64,000 nucleotides of DNA from Silene conica (Eukaryota > Streptophyta > Magnoliopsida > Caryophyllales > Caryophyllaceae): the NCBI GenBank assembly GCA_029255685.2, contig CM055312.2, positions 26,382,203 to 26,446,202 on the forward strand, read 5' to 3'. The notes under the pieces were generated by a model that was not told the DNA's origin, did no database searches, and worked only from the letters and a program-made list of their open reading frames with translations. Positions 38,301-48,632 of this stretch are shown here, piece by piece. Position 1 is the first letter of the stretch, and each line of letters opens with the position of its first letter. The position numbers and the translations under genes are program-made.

Positions 38301-39690
38301 TAACGGAACATGGCAAATCGTTGATCTCCCAAAGGGTAAGAAACCAATTGGGTGTCGATGGGTCTAAAAATTAAAGCTCAAAGCAGACGGTACCATTGAA
38401 AGATACAAAGCTAGACTCGTTGCACAAGGATACACGCAGGTTGAGGGTATCGATTACCATGAGACTTTTGCACCCGTTGCAAAGATGACGAGTGTACGTT
38501 GCTTGCTTTCTGTAGCAGTTTCAAAGGGGTGGTCCATCACACAATTATATGTGAATAATGCCTTTATTCATGGAGATTTGGAGGAGGAAGTTTACCTGAA
38601 ATTGCCACCGGGTTTCGAGATAGGAGGATCTACTAAAGTTTGCAAGTTGAGAAAGTCTTTGTATGGACTCAAACAAGTATCAAGGAATTGGTTTGCCAAA
38701 TTGACTAATTCCTTGACAAGGTATGGGTTTATTCAATCTTTAGCGGATTATTCGTTATTTACTTACAATAAAGACGGAATTTTCATTGGCATATTGGTGT
38801 ACGTCGATGATATGATAATTGTGAGTGATAGTGAAGAAGCTAGCACGCGTCTCAAAGTTTTCCTTGATAGGCATTTCGGCATCAAAGATCTTGGCCGATT
38901 AAAATTTTTCCTTGGGATTGAAGTTGCACATAGCTCAAAGGGTCTCTTTCTTAGCCAAAGAAAATATGCTCTTGAAATTATAAAAGAAGCGGGTTTGGAA
39001 GGTGCTAAGCCAACCGACTTGCCAATGCAGCCGAATCATTCTTTGGCTTTGGCCGAAGGAGCGTTACTGCGCGATCCTATGATGTATCGACGTTTGGTGG
39101 GTCGTCTTATTTATTTGACGATTACTAGGCCAGATTTGGTCTACGCGGTTCACATCCTAAGTCAATTTTTTCATGCCCCACGGAGAGAGCATATGGATGC
39201 GGCTTTAAAGGCTATTCGATACATTAAGGGAAGCCCCGGTAAAGGTATAGTCATAGGCCGAGATAATGACTTATTATTGCGTGGTTATTCGGATTCTGAT
39301 TATGCGAGATGTCCGTTAACGAGGAGATCATTAACCGGCTACTTTGTTACGTTGGGACATTCACCCATTTCATGGAAAGCTAAAAAGCAAACAACCGTAG
39401 CTAAGTCAAGTGCGGAAGCTGAATACCGTGCCATGGGGGCGGTGACGAGTGAAGTGATTTGGCTAAAGTCTTTTCTAAGCTCACTTGGTATCGTACATGA
39501 CATACCCATTACGATATTTTGTGATAACACGGCAGCTCTTTATATTGCTAAAAATCCCGTATTTCATGATCGCACCAAGCACATTGAGGTAGATTGCCAT
39601 TTCATTCGCCATCACATTTTGAATAAAACCATTTCCACTGCTTACATACGGAGTAAAGATCAGCTAGCGGATAGGCGTTAGGCAGAGAAG
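35310..39690 (+). pseudogene. gag-pol region of the Ty1/copia element
   Basis: Copia fossil. Gag begins with IIFDGDNYQLWADAVRNGL and has a zinc knuckle CTYCSKLWHTEDKC and an Arg-Gly-rich tract (GRGRGRGRGRGG). Protease shows LLDSGCSHHMTG. Integrase shows LWHKRLRHPSS, a C-X2-C pair, HCDIWGPYH and QSDNGTEF. Reverse transcriptase shows FAPVAKMTSVRCLLSVAV, SLYGLKQVSRNWFAK and YVDDMIIVSD. RNase H shows GYSDSDYA and SSAEAEYRAM. The order is that of Ty1/copia. The whole region is decayed and gives no continuous polyprotein. Confidence 0.93.
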
Positions 39691-39754
39691 CTTTTCAATA
39701 TCTTTGTTCCAAGTTGGGCATTAGTTTGCCGAGTGCTCCAACTTAAGGGGGGAG

Positions 39755-39904
39755 TATTGAGATATTTAGTAGTGTATATCTTGTAGTATTAAATATAGAC
39801 TTAACCCGAGGCTATATATTGATATAGGTTGTATGTATCAGTTATCAATTCAATAATAACAATTCTATCAAACTTCCAACTCTTTGCCTCCTCTTACGTT
39901 TTCA
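39755..39904 (+). repeat. 3' LTR of the Ty1/copia element
   Basis: Matches 35141-35290 with four differences. Preceded by the AAGGGGGGAG purine tract and followed by ATAAC. Confidence 0.92.
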
Positions 39905-39909
39905 ATAAC

Positions 39910-41393
39910 AAACTTGGATCTGGATAACAAACTTGGAATAAGAACGAGTTAAAAAAATGGAATGAGCTGTTTCGGTATATCGTGGGTCAAATTTGGACAG
40001 TGTCCGGATCAAAATTCAGCAAATTCGACGAATAGTAGTGACGGTCTACATGATGTGTATAAAAAACGGATGGAGCAAAAGTCGAGTCATAAATTTCGTA
40101 CCTATGCTCATCAAATCAGCAAAAGTCCAGACGTCTAGCAAAGTGAAGTTGTCGAATGCATTGGTGATCTGTTGGAATGTACGTGTATCATGATTAGCCA
40201 ATGGAAAGCCAAATGACAGTAGAAAATTAAATGGATTGCCAAAGTATAGTGAAGATGTCAAGATGAATAGATGATGCTATATACCTTTCGAAGGATCACA
40301 ATAATGCAAAGACGATCAATGTAATTTGGTTGAACATACCTATGTTCTTTGTATGAGCTGTGAGCAAAATGGTAATAATGAGAATGTATATATAATGTCA
40401 GGGACGTTGATTGTTACATTTGAATTTTTGCAATTGCAAACATTTAAAATATTCATGGTGCCATAACTTTTGTTTCAACGGGCAAAAGATTATTCCAATC
40501 AAAATGTCGAAGGCATTAATGTTTGGAGTAATAAGCCTTGACCAAGCCTAAGTTTCTTAGGCAAAGTGAGGGAACAAGAACTAACGCCAAATTCATATTT
40601 GCTCAATTAAAGACATTAACGTATGGAGTAATTAGCTTTGACCAGAATTTAAAATTCAAGCAACACAATTTTTGTGTAGTTAAGTTGATTTGCTCCCAAG
40701 TGTACTGGCCATATTCTTAATTGCGCATTAAGCATGAAAATAACAAGGGGATGCGGTTTTGACGTTGTCAAATGCTAAATTATGGGACTATCTCATAATT
40801 TTTGAAGGGACATTCGTCTATTGGACATCTCGAACAAGTCGAACTAGTACATGGTGTGCAATATTTTTGGAGGTCCCAAGCCTATTGAATTACCGTAAAA
40901 TCGTTGAATGGGTGTATTTTATCAAGGTTTAAAAAAATTGCTAAGGTAAAAAAAAAATCGTCTACCATGTTAGAAAAATGTTCATGGACTTTTAAGTCGA
41001 GATGAACGGGGGCAAGACAAAAATTATATGGGTACTCTTACGACAAGTTAAGTACTCATGGACTTTCAAGTCAGACAAAAATTACATGGATACTACTACG
41101 ATAAGTTTAGTACTCATGTACTTTCAATTTTTAAAAAAAAATCACGGGGTACTTCGACGACAAGTTAAGTACCCAAGGACTTCCAAGTCAAACAAAATTT
41201 ACATGGATACTCCTACGACAAGTTAAGTACCCATAGACTTTCAAGTCAAACAAAAAAAATCATATGGCTACTCCTACGATAAGTTAAGTGCTCGTAGATT
41301 TCAAAGTCAAATCAAATCAAATTTTTTTTTTCGAGACCTCGCCACGTTTAAACACCCAAACAGTGTACGTGACAAGGTCCCGAAGGAGCAATT
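39910..41393 (+). repeat. 3' region of the Tat gypsy element, part 2, with a 60-bp tandem array
   Basis: Non-coding. At about 40978-41310 there are about five diverged copies of a unit of about 60 bp around GGACTTTCAAGTCA...CTCCTACGACAAGTTAAGTAC. No frame of interest. It ends at the 3' LTR after GAAGGAGCAATT. Confidence 0.8.
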
Positions 41394-42069
41394 TGTAGGC
41401 ACGGAAATTTTATTAAAGTGTCGAGAATAAAGCATAATAAATTATTTTAAGTTAATATCAAATTTTAGCTTAATTTAATTATATTTGTCCCGTTTAATGG
41501 AGTTCGGATCAACCCATATTACAAATTGGGTTATTTGAGCCCAAAAGCAAGCCAATTGGTCAATTGGGATCTGAATCAAACAATGTGGTCAATTGGGCCC
41601 AAAAGAGAAGTCAAGCCTATAAACAAGGCCCAAACTCAAGTCCATTTGGCAAGGGATAAATTCTTATAAATAAGACATTTCTCCACCATTTCAGAGGAGG
41701 AAGAAAATCACTTTTGCAAGAGGGAAGATCATTTGTCAAAGTGAGGAGAAAAGAGACATCAAAAGCTCTCAAATTCTCTCTACAAATCATACTTGCAGGT
41801 AGATAACAAGCACTACAAAATCGTGCCGCCTACTCAAGTAAACTCAAAGCAAATTCAAGCATCGAAGAGAGATTCAAGTCAACGCGACCCTCTCAAGAAG
41901 TTAAAGTCAAGCAAGCGAGCCTCGAAGATCGTAGACTCGTAGTTTCAATATTGTTGTAGAATCAGTGGAATAATAGAGGTTGTACACATAACTTTCTGAT
42001 ATTATATAAACTCATTTGTCTATCTATTTTGTGTTACAGTTTTATTGCAATACAAAATTTGTTGCTACA
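41394..42069 (+). repeat. 3' LTR of the Tat gypsy element
   Basis: About 97% identical to 13965-14639. Ends GTTGCTACA and is followed by the AACCT duplication. Confidence 0.93.
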
Positions 42070-42074
42070 AACCT

Positions 42075-42372
42075 CCCTCTGTTCTCTAAAAAAAACAAAA
42101 TAAAACCTTATTTCTTTGCTCAGCCGCCGACATCTATCAACATACACCCACACCTAGATCTGTCAAAACCTAGCCGTTATTCGACCTGTAAATAACTCGG
42201 TTTTTTCAACCAAAACCCGAAAGATATCGGGACCCGTTTTGACCCGTAAACGGCGGTCAAAACCCGGCCCGCTGCGGGTTGACCGTTGGATCAAGATAAT
42301 ATATCATTTTTAAAATATACAATGTCATATAGTCATATAGGTATTAATGACTTACAAACTTTTGAGGAGAAA
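42075..42372. other. Short non-coding stretch between gypsy element and microsatellite
   Basis: This is the continuation of the DNA that was next to position 13964 before the gypsy insertion. It has a GGGACCCG/AAAACCCG-rich tract (about 42180-42290) of the same low-complexity type as 12568-12760, and no gene. Confidence 0.5.
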
Positions 42373-42374
42373 TA

Positions 42375-42534
<160 letters not shown>

Positions 42535-42841
42535 CATAGGGTCGAGATCAGGTGAGAACCACCCATATAATGAGAACCATGAGAACCAAATAATAACCCT
42601 TGGATCTGTTAGTCTGATTAATAACCATTGGATCAGTCCCCTCAATTTCAACGCGTTCACCCCCCCAAACCCCTGCAAACTTCCTCATTTTCCAAATTCA
42701 CTTTCTCTCTCCTCTCACTTTATCTCTCTTCGACCATCAAAACTTTCGCCATTACTGTAATTCTTTGACCATCAAAACTGTCGCCATTACTCTAATTCTT
42801 CGACTACAATTTACTCACTAAATTATTCGACAATTCAATCA

Positions 42842-45800
42842 ATGGAGCCTTTTAATTCGAGGTAAAGTTTCGATTTTTATGATTTTTTTGCGAAAATTAG
42901 TTGAATTAGTTGATTAAATTAGTTGAATTAGGGCTGAATTATCGTTTTGATTCATCGATTAACTTTCTGGCTTGATGAATTATGCTTTTGAAATTAGGGT
43001 TTCGTGAATTCAATTGGGGAACTGAGAAATTAGGGTTATGCGAAAATTAGTTGAATTAGTTGATTAAATTAGTTGAATTAGGGCTGAATTATCGTTTTGA
43101 TTCATCGATTAACTTTCTGGCTTCATGAATTATGCTTCTGAAATTAGGGTTTCGTGAATTCAATTGGGGAAACGGAGAAATTAGGGTTAGGGAGTTTCGT
43201 GTATTAATTGGGGAAACTGAAAAATTAGGGAGTTTCGTGAATTGAATTGGGGACACTTAGAAATTAGCCTTAGGGAATTTAACTGACTTCCTAAATTTGT
43301 TGAAATCATGGAATTGGAGACTGTTTATGTGCATCTAATACATGTGTATGTGCATCAAAGTACGATTTTGTGAATGAGATTGGCTTAATTGAGATATTAG
43401 GGCTGCAGAAATTGAGAAATCACATAAATTTCTTGAAATTTGGACACTGGAGACTGTTTACGTGGATCTCATTTTGTATATTATGTGCATCAAATTTCAG
43501 TTGAGGCGCATCAAATTGTGATTTTGTGTATCAAATTCGCTTAATAGAGAATGTATACTGTTAGATTGTTGTTTATTTAACTTTTGACATTTCGTGTTGT
43601 AGCAATAATAGCAATAATGACCACTGCTCTTCTTCAAATGTCATTACAAAAGAAGGATTGATTGTTGAAGTTTTATCAGAAGTATCTGCACGAGCAGTTG
43701 AACGTGACCCTAAAGTTGTGACTTTCGAATTTGTTGAAGGTACAATTCTGTTCATCCTTAAATTTTGAGTTTCATGGTTGTCTTAGTTGTCTGATGATCT
43801 TTTGGTTTTAATGATTTGTATTGCTTGGACCTACCTGAGATAATAGTCCAACTGGTAGTTGCTTGCTTGATGTTTTAAGGTTTTTTTAGGCAATTATTCT
43901 TAGGTTTGAGGATACTCGTCCTCTTTACATGCATGAAATAAGGATCAGTGTGCACGAAATAAGGTTCTGTTTGCGTCAAATAAGGTGCCAATGTTTATTG
44001 TGCAGTAGTACAGTGATGTCTATTTTGTTTGATGTCTATTAGAGAACAAGATTTTACGTATTTGATGCATGTAGAAGTTTATTCCATGCACATATAACAC
44101 TTTTCCATGCATGTGTAAGACAAGTATTTAGAGACTCTCGCTTTGGAGGTTTGAATGGTGATGTTCTACAGATGTGGTTATGTAATAGAATGTTTATGGT
44201 CAGGGGGAGTGTACTTGGATTATCCAGCAGCACTAACACTATTTTGTGAGAGTGTAATTCATATTTTTGCACCTCCCTTCATCTTTCTTACTTTAATTGC
44301 ACCACATATGCAGGTATCGTAGTAGAGCAGCCACATCCAGAGGACGAGGAGGCAGCAAAAGGTTCTTCAAGCAACACGAATCGGATTTTTGAGTGTGCCA
44401 TCCATCTTAAGCCTGTTATTGGTATGCTGTTCGATACGCTTGACTTGGGTGTTGAGTTTTATGAGACATATGCCAAAGAATGTGGATTTGTTACTAGGTT
44501 AAGCTCCCAAAAGTCTAAAAATGGTGTCATTACCCATAAGAAATGCGTCTGTAATAAGGCTGGAGTATGTCAACCCAAAGGGAAAAATCACCGGAGGCAA
44601 AGGACTAGGATAGAATGTCCTTCTTGTATTAAGTTTAAGCGAATTATGAATGAAGGTCCTGATATTGGTAAATACCAAATTTATGATTTTCATGAAGGTC
44701 ATAATCATATGCCACAAACACCTACAACAATGGTACATTTGACCCAAACAAGGGAATTAAGTATATTTCACAAGAAAATGATAATTGATAACTCCAAAAA
44801 TAACATTGGACCAGTTAAGTCTTATAGGTTATTTAAGGAGTATGTTAGGGGTTACAAGAATGTGGGTGCGTCATTGGAAGATTTTAAGAATTTTTCAAGA
44901 GATATCAAAAATTATTTGTCTGAGGGGGATGCTCAAATGCTTATTGAGCATTTTATGAAGACCAAACACATGTGTCCCTCATTTTACTTTGATTTTGAGG
45001 TTGATGATTTAGGTCGATTGTCACACGTATTTTGGGCTGGCCCTATTAGCATTAAAAACTATTTGATCTTTGGAGACATGACCTCTTTCGATACCACCTT
45101 TAGAAAAAATAAATATAGGATGATTTTTGCACCTTTCACGGGGGTGGATAATCATAAGAGGTGTGTGACATTTGGGGCTGGACTTCTTATTAATGAGAGT
45201 AAGGAATCATTTGCATGGCTTTTTACTAGATTTGTAGAGGCGATGGGTGGTCATCATCCCGTTTGTGTGATTACGGATGAAGATTTGGGTATAGAGGAAG
45301 GAATGAATATTGCATGGGGAGAAAAAGTGCAACATAGATATTGCATGTGGCATATCTTAAAAAAACTTCCTGAGAAAGTAGGACCTTTAGTTTGTAAAGA
45401 TACCGAGTTTTTGAAAGAGATAAACCGGTGTGTCTGGAGTGACGATTTGGAGCCGGCTGAATTTGAGGAAAGATGGACAGAAATAGTTGAGGCTCATGGG
45501 TTGTCGGATAATGAGTGGCTTACGGATAAGTTTAAGATTAGAGATAGGTGGATTCCAACTTATTTCCGCGACCTATTTTTAGGAGGTCTGATGAGAACCA
45601 CCTCGAGGTCCGAGTCATAAAACCACTTTTTCAGCAACTTCACTAATCCTAACTTAACCCTAGTTGAGTTTTGGATGAGGTTTGAGAGTGCGATGGATGC
45701 ACAAAGATGGACTCAATCGAAACTCATTGCACAATCAAAGAACTCATTCCCCCACTTGTTGACTAAAGTAGCCCTAGAAAAGAATGCCTCAGAATTCTAC

Positions 45801-46568
45801 ACTCCAACAATCTTCGGTGAGTTTCAAAAGGAAGTCGAAGCAGTTTGCTTCTCATGTGGGGTTGGGGATAAAGAAAAAGATCCAACCCTTCCAATTGTAT
45901 ACATAGAGATCATAGATCATGCCACTAAGAAAACGTATAAGGTTGGTTTTGGTCAGGATGATTCTGCAACAGTGTGCACTTGCAAGAAGTTTAAACGACA
46001 TGGAATACTTTGTCGACATGCTCTGTGTGTCCTTAAAGATCGGGGAATTCAGAAAGTTCCAAGTGACTTCCTACTTAGTCGGTGGAGCAAACTAGCAACC
46101 TGCAAACCAATCGTCGGCCCTAATGGCCAGTTGCTTGCTGACTGTACATCAATGGATGTACATAAAAACAAAGTAGGAGAGTTATGGTCAGAGTTGTTTG
46201 GTTGCGTGGCACTTGTTGAACAGAGTCCGGTGCATTGTGATGAGTTGCTTGGGATTTTGCGTGAGTTCAAGGAAAGGGTAAAAAATGCGCCTGATGAAAG
46301 TGGCAGCAATATTGGTAGTGCAAAGGGAAAGGACAAGAATGCGGAAATTGGGATGCTTTTAGGAACAAGCAGGCCTACTGAAATTACTGTTTTGCCTCCA
46401 AGACAGTGCAAAAATAAAGGTTCAGGGAAAAGGATGATCTCACAGAGAGAACGAGCAGGGGAAGTGAAGAAGAAACCACTAAGAAAATGCAGGGCTTGTG
46501 GGGAGATGGCGAACCATGACAGCAGGAATTGTGACCGAAGGACGACCGAGGATGAGCAGACACAATAG
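42842..46568 (+). CDS. FAR1/MuDR-type transposase, three exons, one in-frame stop
   Basis: Exons 42842-42861, 43603-43739 and 44314-46568 join in phase with GT-AG sites and give 804 codons from ATG to TAG. Domains by residue: FAR1 DNA-binding zinc domain about 85-180 (EFYETYAKECGF, then C, C, H and H residues, ending FHEGHNH); MULE DDE transposase about 265-375 (SFDTTFRKNKYR with the first Asp, CVITDEDLG with the second, HRYCMWHI zinc-like motif); SWIM zinc finger about 600-625 (CTCKKFKRHGILCRHALC); C-terminal zinc knuckle about 778-792 (CRACGEMANHDSRNC). It would bind the ends and cut the element. Codon 45618-45620 is TAA, where relatives usually have Glu, between the TSRSES and NHFFSNF motifs; otherwise the frame is open. 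The element may therefore be newly disabled, or the stop could be a sequencing error. Confidence 0.88.
42885..43175 (+). repeat. Tandem duplication of about 150 bp in transposase intron 1
   Basis: About 42890-43024 and 43039-43173 share GCGAAAATTAGTTGAATTAG, GGGCTGAATTATCG and TTAGGGTTTCGTGAATTC in the same order with only a few differences. Non-coding. Confidence 0.85.
43320..44110 (+). repeat. Left cluster of TGCATCAAATAAGG-like motifs
   Basis: Copies on the + strand include GTGCATCAAAGT (about 43350), GCGCATCAAATT (about 43507), ATGCATGAAATAAGG (about 43930), GTGCACGAAATAAGGTT (about 43952) and TTGCGTCAAATAAGGT (about 43971). They lie in transposase introns 1 and 2, in the sense direction of that gene. 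Confidence 0.65.
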
Positions 46569-47077
46569 GTAAGCAGTGACTAAATAGATCGAGCTATTCT
46601 TCTTTTTTTAGTCTCATTTGTTGGGTAAAAAATGGCTTACACTTCGTTATTACTACATTCTGGATTCATCTCCCCGTTTTTCAAACAAGTGCTGCAATTC
46701 TGCTTCTGTATTACTTTGCTTTCTAGTGAATGCATCTTTGAGGTATTATTGTTGACTTGTTATGGTTTGATAGCATAGTGTTTGAGTTTTTTTTTTCAGT
46801 TTCCTGCATACCGTGTTTTTGGTAGGGTCTTCAATCTCGTCTTTGTGTTTCTGTTTGCGTCAAATTAGTTTGAGGGACATTTGATGTTGCTCAACATTTA
46901 ACTAGTTTATTTTTTAAAGTCTTGCAGGACCATATTACCAGTAGCTGTTTTGGACAAAGAGGGCTGTCACAATTTTGTTCGGAGCGTGGACTGGCGGTCT
47001 CGTACTCTCGGATGACTAATATATTAGAATTATCTAGGGCTGTAATTAATTTTCTTTCGACATTTTAGCAAGGTGTG

Positions 47078-47633
47078 CAACTTAGCTACCTAATCGACAT
47101 TTACGTTTGTATTGACTTTTTACGTTATCTAAATTTATTACTGCTTGCTTGCTTATATTTATTTACTGCTTGGTTAAGTTTATTACCTTGTGGATAAACT
47201 TCTTCATTATAAATAATGAAAACGCACTCGAAGGGTGGGAAGTGTGGGAAGTTTTTGACTCTTTTCGCTGTCAACGGATGTCGAACTTTGATTTTTCCCG
47301 GGTGCAACTCCTCAGCCATGACCATCCACGGTGATTGATCACTGCCGTCTCTTGTCGCTATCTTGAGATGGTAGTGATCTGTCAGCCTGGATGGTCATAG
47401 CTGAGGAGTTGCACTCGTGAAAAATCAAAGTTCGACATCCGTTGATAGCGAAAAGAGTCAAAAACTTCCCACCCTTCTCACCCTTTGAGTGTGTTTTCAT
47501 TGTTTATGGCTAAGATGTTTATCAACAAGGTAATAAATTTAAGTAAGCAGTAAATAAATATAAGCAAGCCAGCAGTAATAAATTTAGATAACGTAAAAAG
47601 TCAATACAAACGTAAATGTCGATTAGGTAGCTA
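47078..47633. repeat. Long inverted repeat (foldback) between the two transposon genes
   Basis: The left arm of about 250 bp (47078-47327) and the right arm of about 240 bp (47396-47633) are reverse complements with few mismatches. For example, ACCTAATCGACATTTACG on the left faces CGTAAATGTCGATTAGGT on the right, and GTGCAACTCCTCAGC faces GCTGAGGAGTTGCAC. A loop of about 68 bp separates them. A transcript crossing it would form a hairpin with a stem of over 200 bp. Confidence 0.93.
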
Positions 47634-47674
47634 ATTGTGATCTTCAATAAATAGCATGCTTTTGGTCACGGATA

Positions 47675-48152
47675 TTTCATGCACGTAGACAGATATATCA
47701 TGCACGTGGAACAATTTTTAATGCACGTTGACAGATAATTCATGTAATGGTCCAATGTAATAACCCACTTCCTGGTATTTGTTTACTAGTGGGCCTTATT
47801 ATCTTTTTTTAATTGGGCTCATAGGACTGTTTGTTTAATTATATAAAGTGTGACTTTATTGGGCTCATAGGCATGAAATAAAGTCATGACTTTATTGGGC
47901 TCATAGTTTGACCCGTAGATTGGCCAACTCTAGTGTAGGACCAACTCGATTTTATGTAGTGGTCCAATGTGATAACCCACTTCCTGGTCTTAATGGTTAC
48001 TAGTGGGCCTTCTTAACTTTTTTAATTGGGCTCATAGGCCTGTTCGTTTAATTATTAAAAGTTACGGGTAGTGTGAATACATGACTTTATTTCATGCACG
48101 TAGACAGATATATCATGCACGTGGAACAATTTTTAATGCACGTAGACAGATA
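47675..48152. repeat. X-Y-Y'-X' segment duplication
   Basis: Segment X (47675-47737, with CATGCACGTAGACAGATATA and CATGCACGTGGAACAATTTT) recurs at 48090-48152 with one or two changes. Segment Y (about 47743-47850, with AATAACCCACTTCCTGG) recurs at about 47953-48060. All copies are in the same orientation, but the order is X-Y then Y'-X'. X itself contains three ATGCACGT units. Confidence 0.85.
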
Positions 48153-48632
48153 TTTGAGCTTTTCTGCTCAAATTCGTTTATCTCATCATTTTCGTTGCCT
48201 CGTGACATGTTTTTTTCCCCCAAAATCTAATATACATTCAGAATTAGTACAGTTATGTACAAAAAATCTAATATGCACTCTCAAGACTTGTTAGTGTATT
48301 AAATATTCCAGAATAAATTATGTACCAAGAATCTAATATGCACTCTCAAGACTTGGTAGTTTACTTTCTTTGCACCTCACTCGAAAAAAACATTGCAGAA
48401 AATGCTTGGCTTAGGGTTTCGAATATTAAATTAAGTCATCTGCCACTCCCTTTGCACATCACTAGACTCAAGTGTTTAGAAAATAACACCTAGTGATAAT
48501 CCTACAAAAAAAAGGGGGGGAAATACCGTTACGTAAAATTCACCTGAGACAGAAACTAATGAAAAGAAGAATAAAATTAGGCAAAATTTAAATTAGGCAT
48601 TCCAAAGATCTTGATATTTACCTTTCTCTTGT

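Larger units (their letters stand above)
35141..39904 (+). mobile_element. Compact Ty1/copia retrotransposon nested in the gypsy 3' region, broken
   Basis: Two 150-bp LTRs (35141-35290 and 39755-39904) with the perfect duplication ATAAC at 35136-35140 and 39905-39909. A Met-tRNA-like primer site (TGGCATCAGAG) follows the 5' LTR and a purine tract (AAGGGGGGAG) precedes the 3' LTR. The interior carries gag, protease, integrase, reverse transcriptase and RNase H in copia order. The LTRs differ at 4 of 150 sites (about 2.7%), roughly one million years, with wide error because they are so short. It is broken, with about four or five breaks. Lineage is not certain; the short LTRs would suit Ale-like elements. 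Confidence 0.93.
13965..42069 (+). mobile_element. Ty3/gypsy LTR retrotransposon, Tat lineage, broken, hosting three younger insertions
   Basis: Two LTRs of about 675 bp (13965-14639 and 41394-42069) begin TG and end CA. They are flanked by the perfect duplication AACCT at 13960-13964 and 42070-42074. Parts in order are gag, protease, reverse transcriptase, RNase H, a second archaeal-type RNase H, integrase, then a long 3' region with tandem repeats. The second RNase H and the long 3' region mark the Tat/Ogre/Retand group. Without its insertions the element would be about 12.9 kb. The LTRs differ at about 2.7% of sites, roughly one million years at 1.3e-8 per site per year. The coding part is clearly dead, with roughly ten breaks besides the three nested insertions. 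Confidence 0.93.
46569..48632. other. Spacer between convergent transposase and Ulp1 genes
   Basis: No gene is supported. It holds the long inverted repeat at 47078-47633 and the X-Y-Y-X duplication at 47675-48152, with ordinary AT-rich sequence on both sides. Confidence 0.7.

Noticed and set aside
47125-47334. Opposed short frames over 47125-47334
   Set aside because: They lie within the long inverted repeat and its loop; no domain or codon signal.
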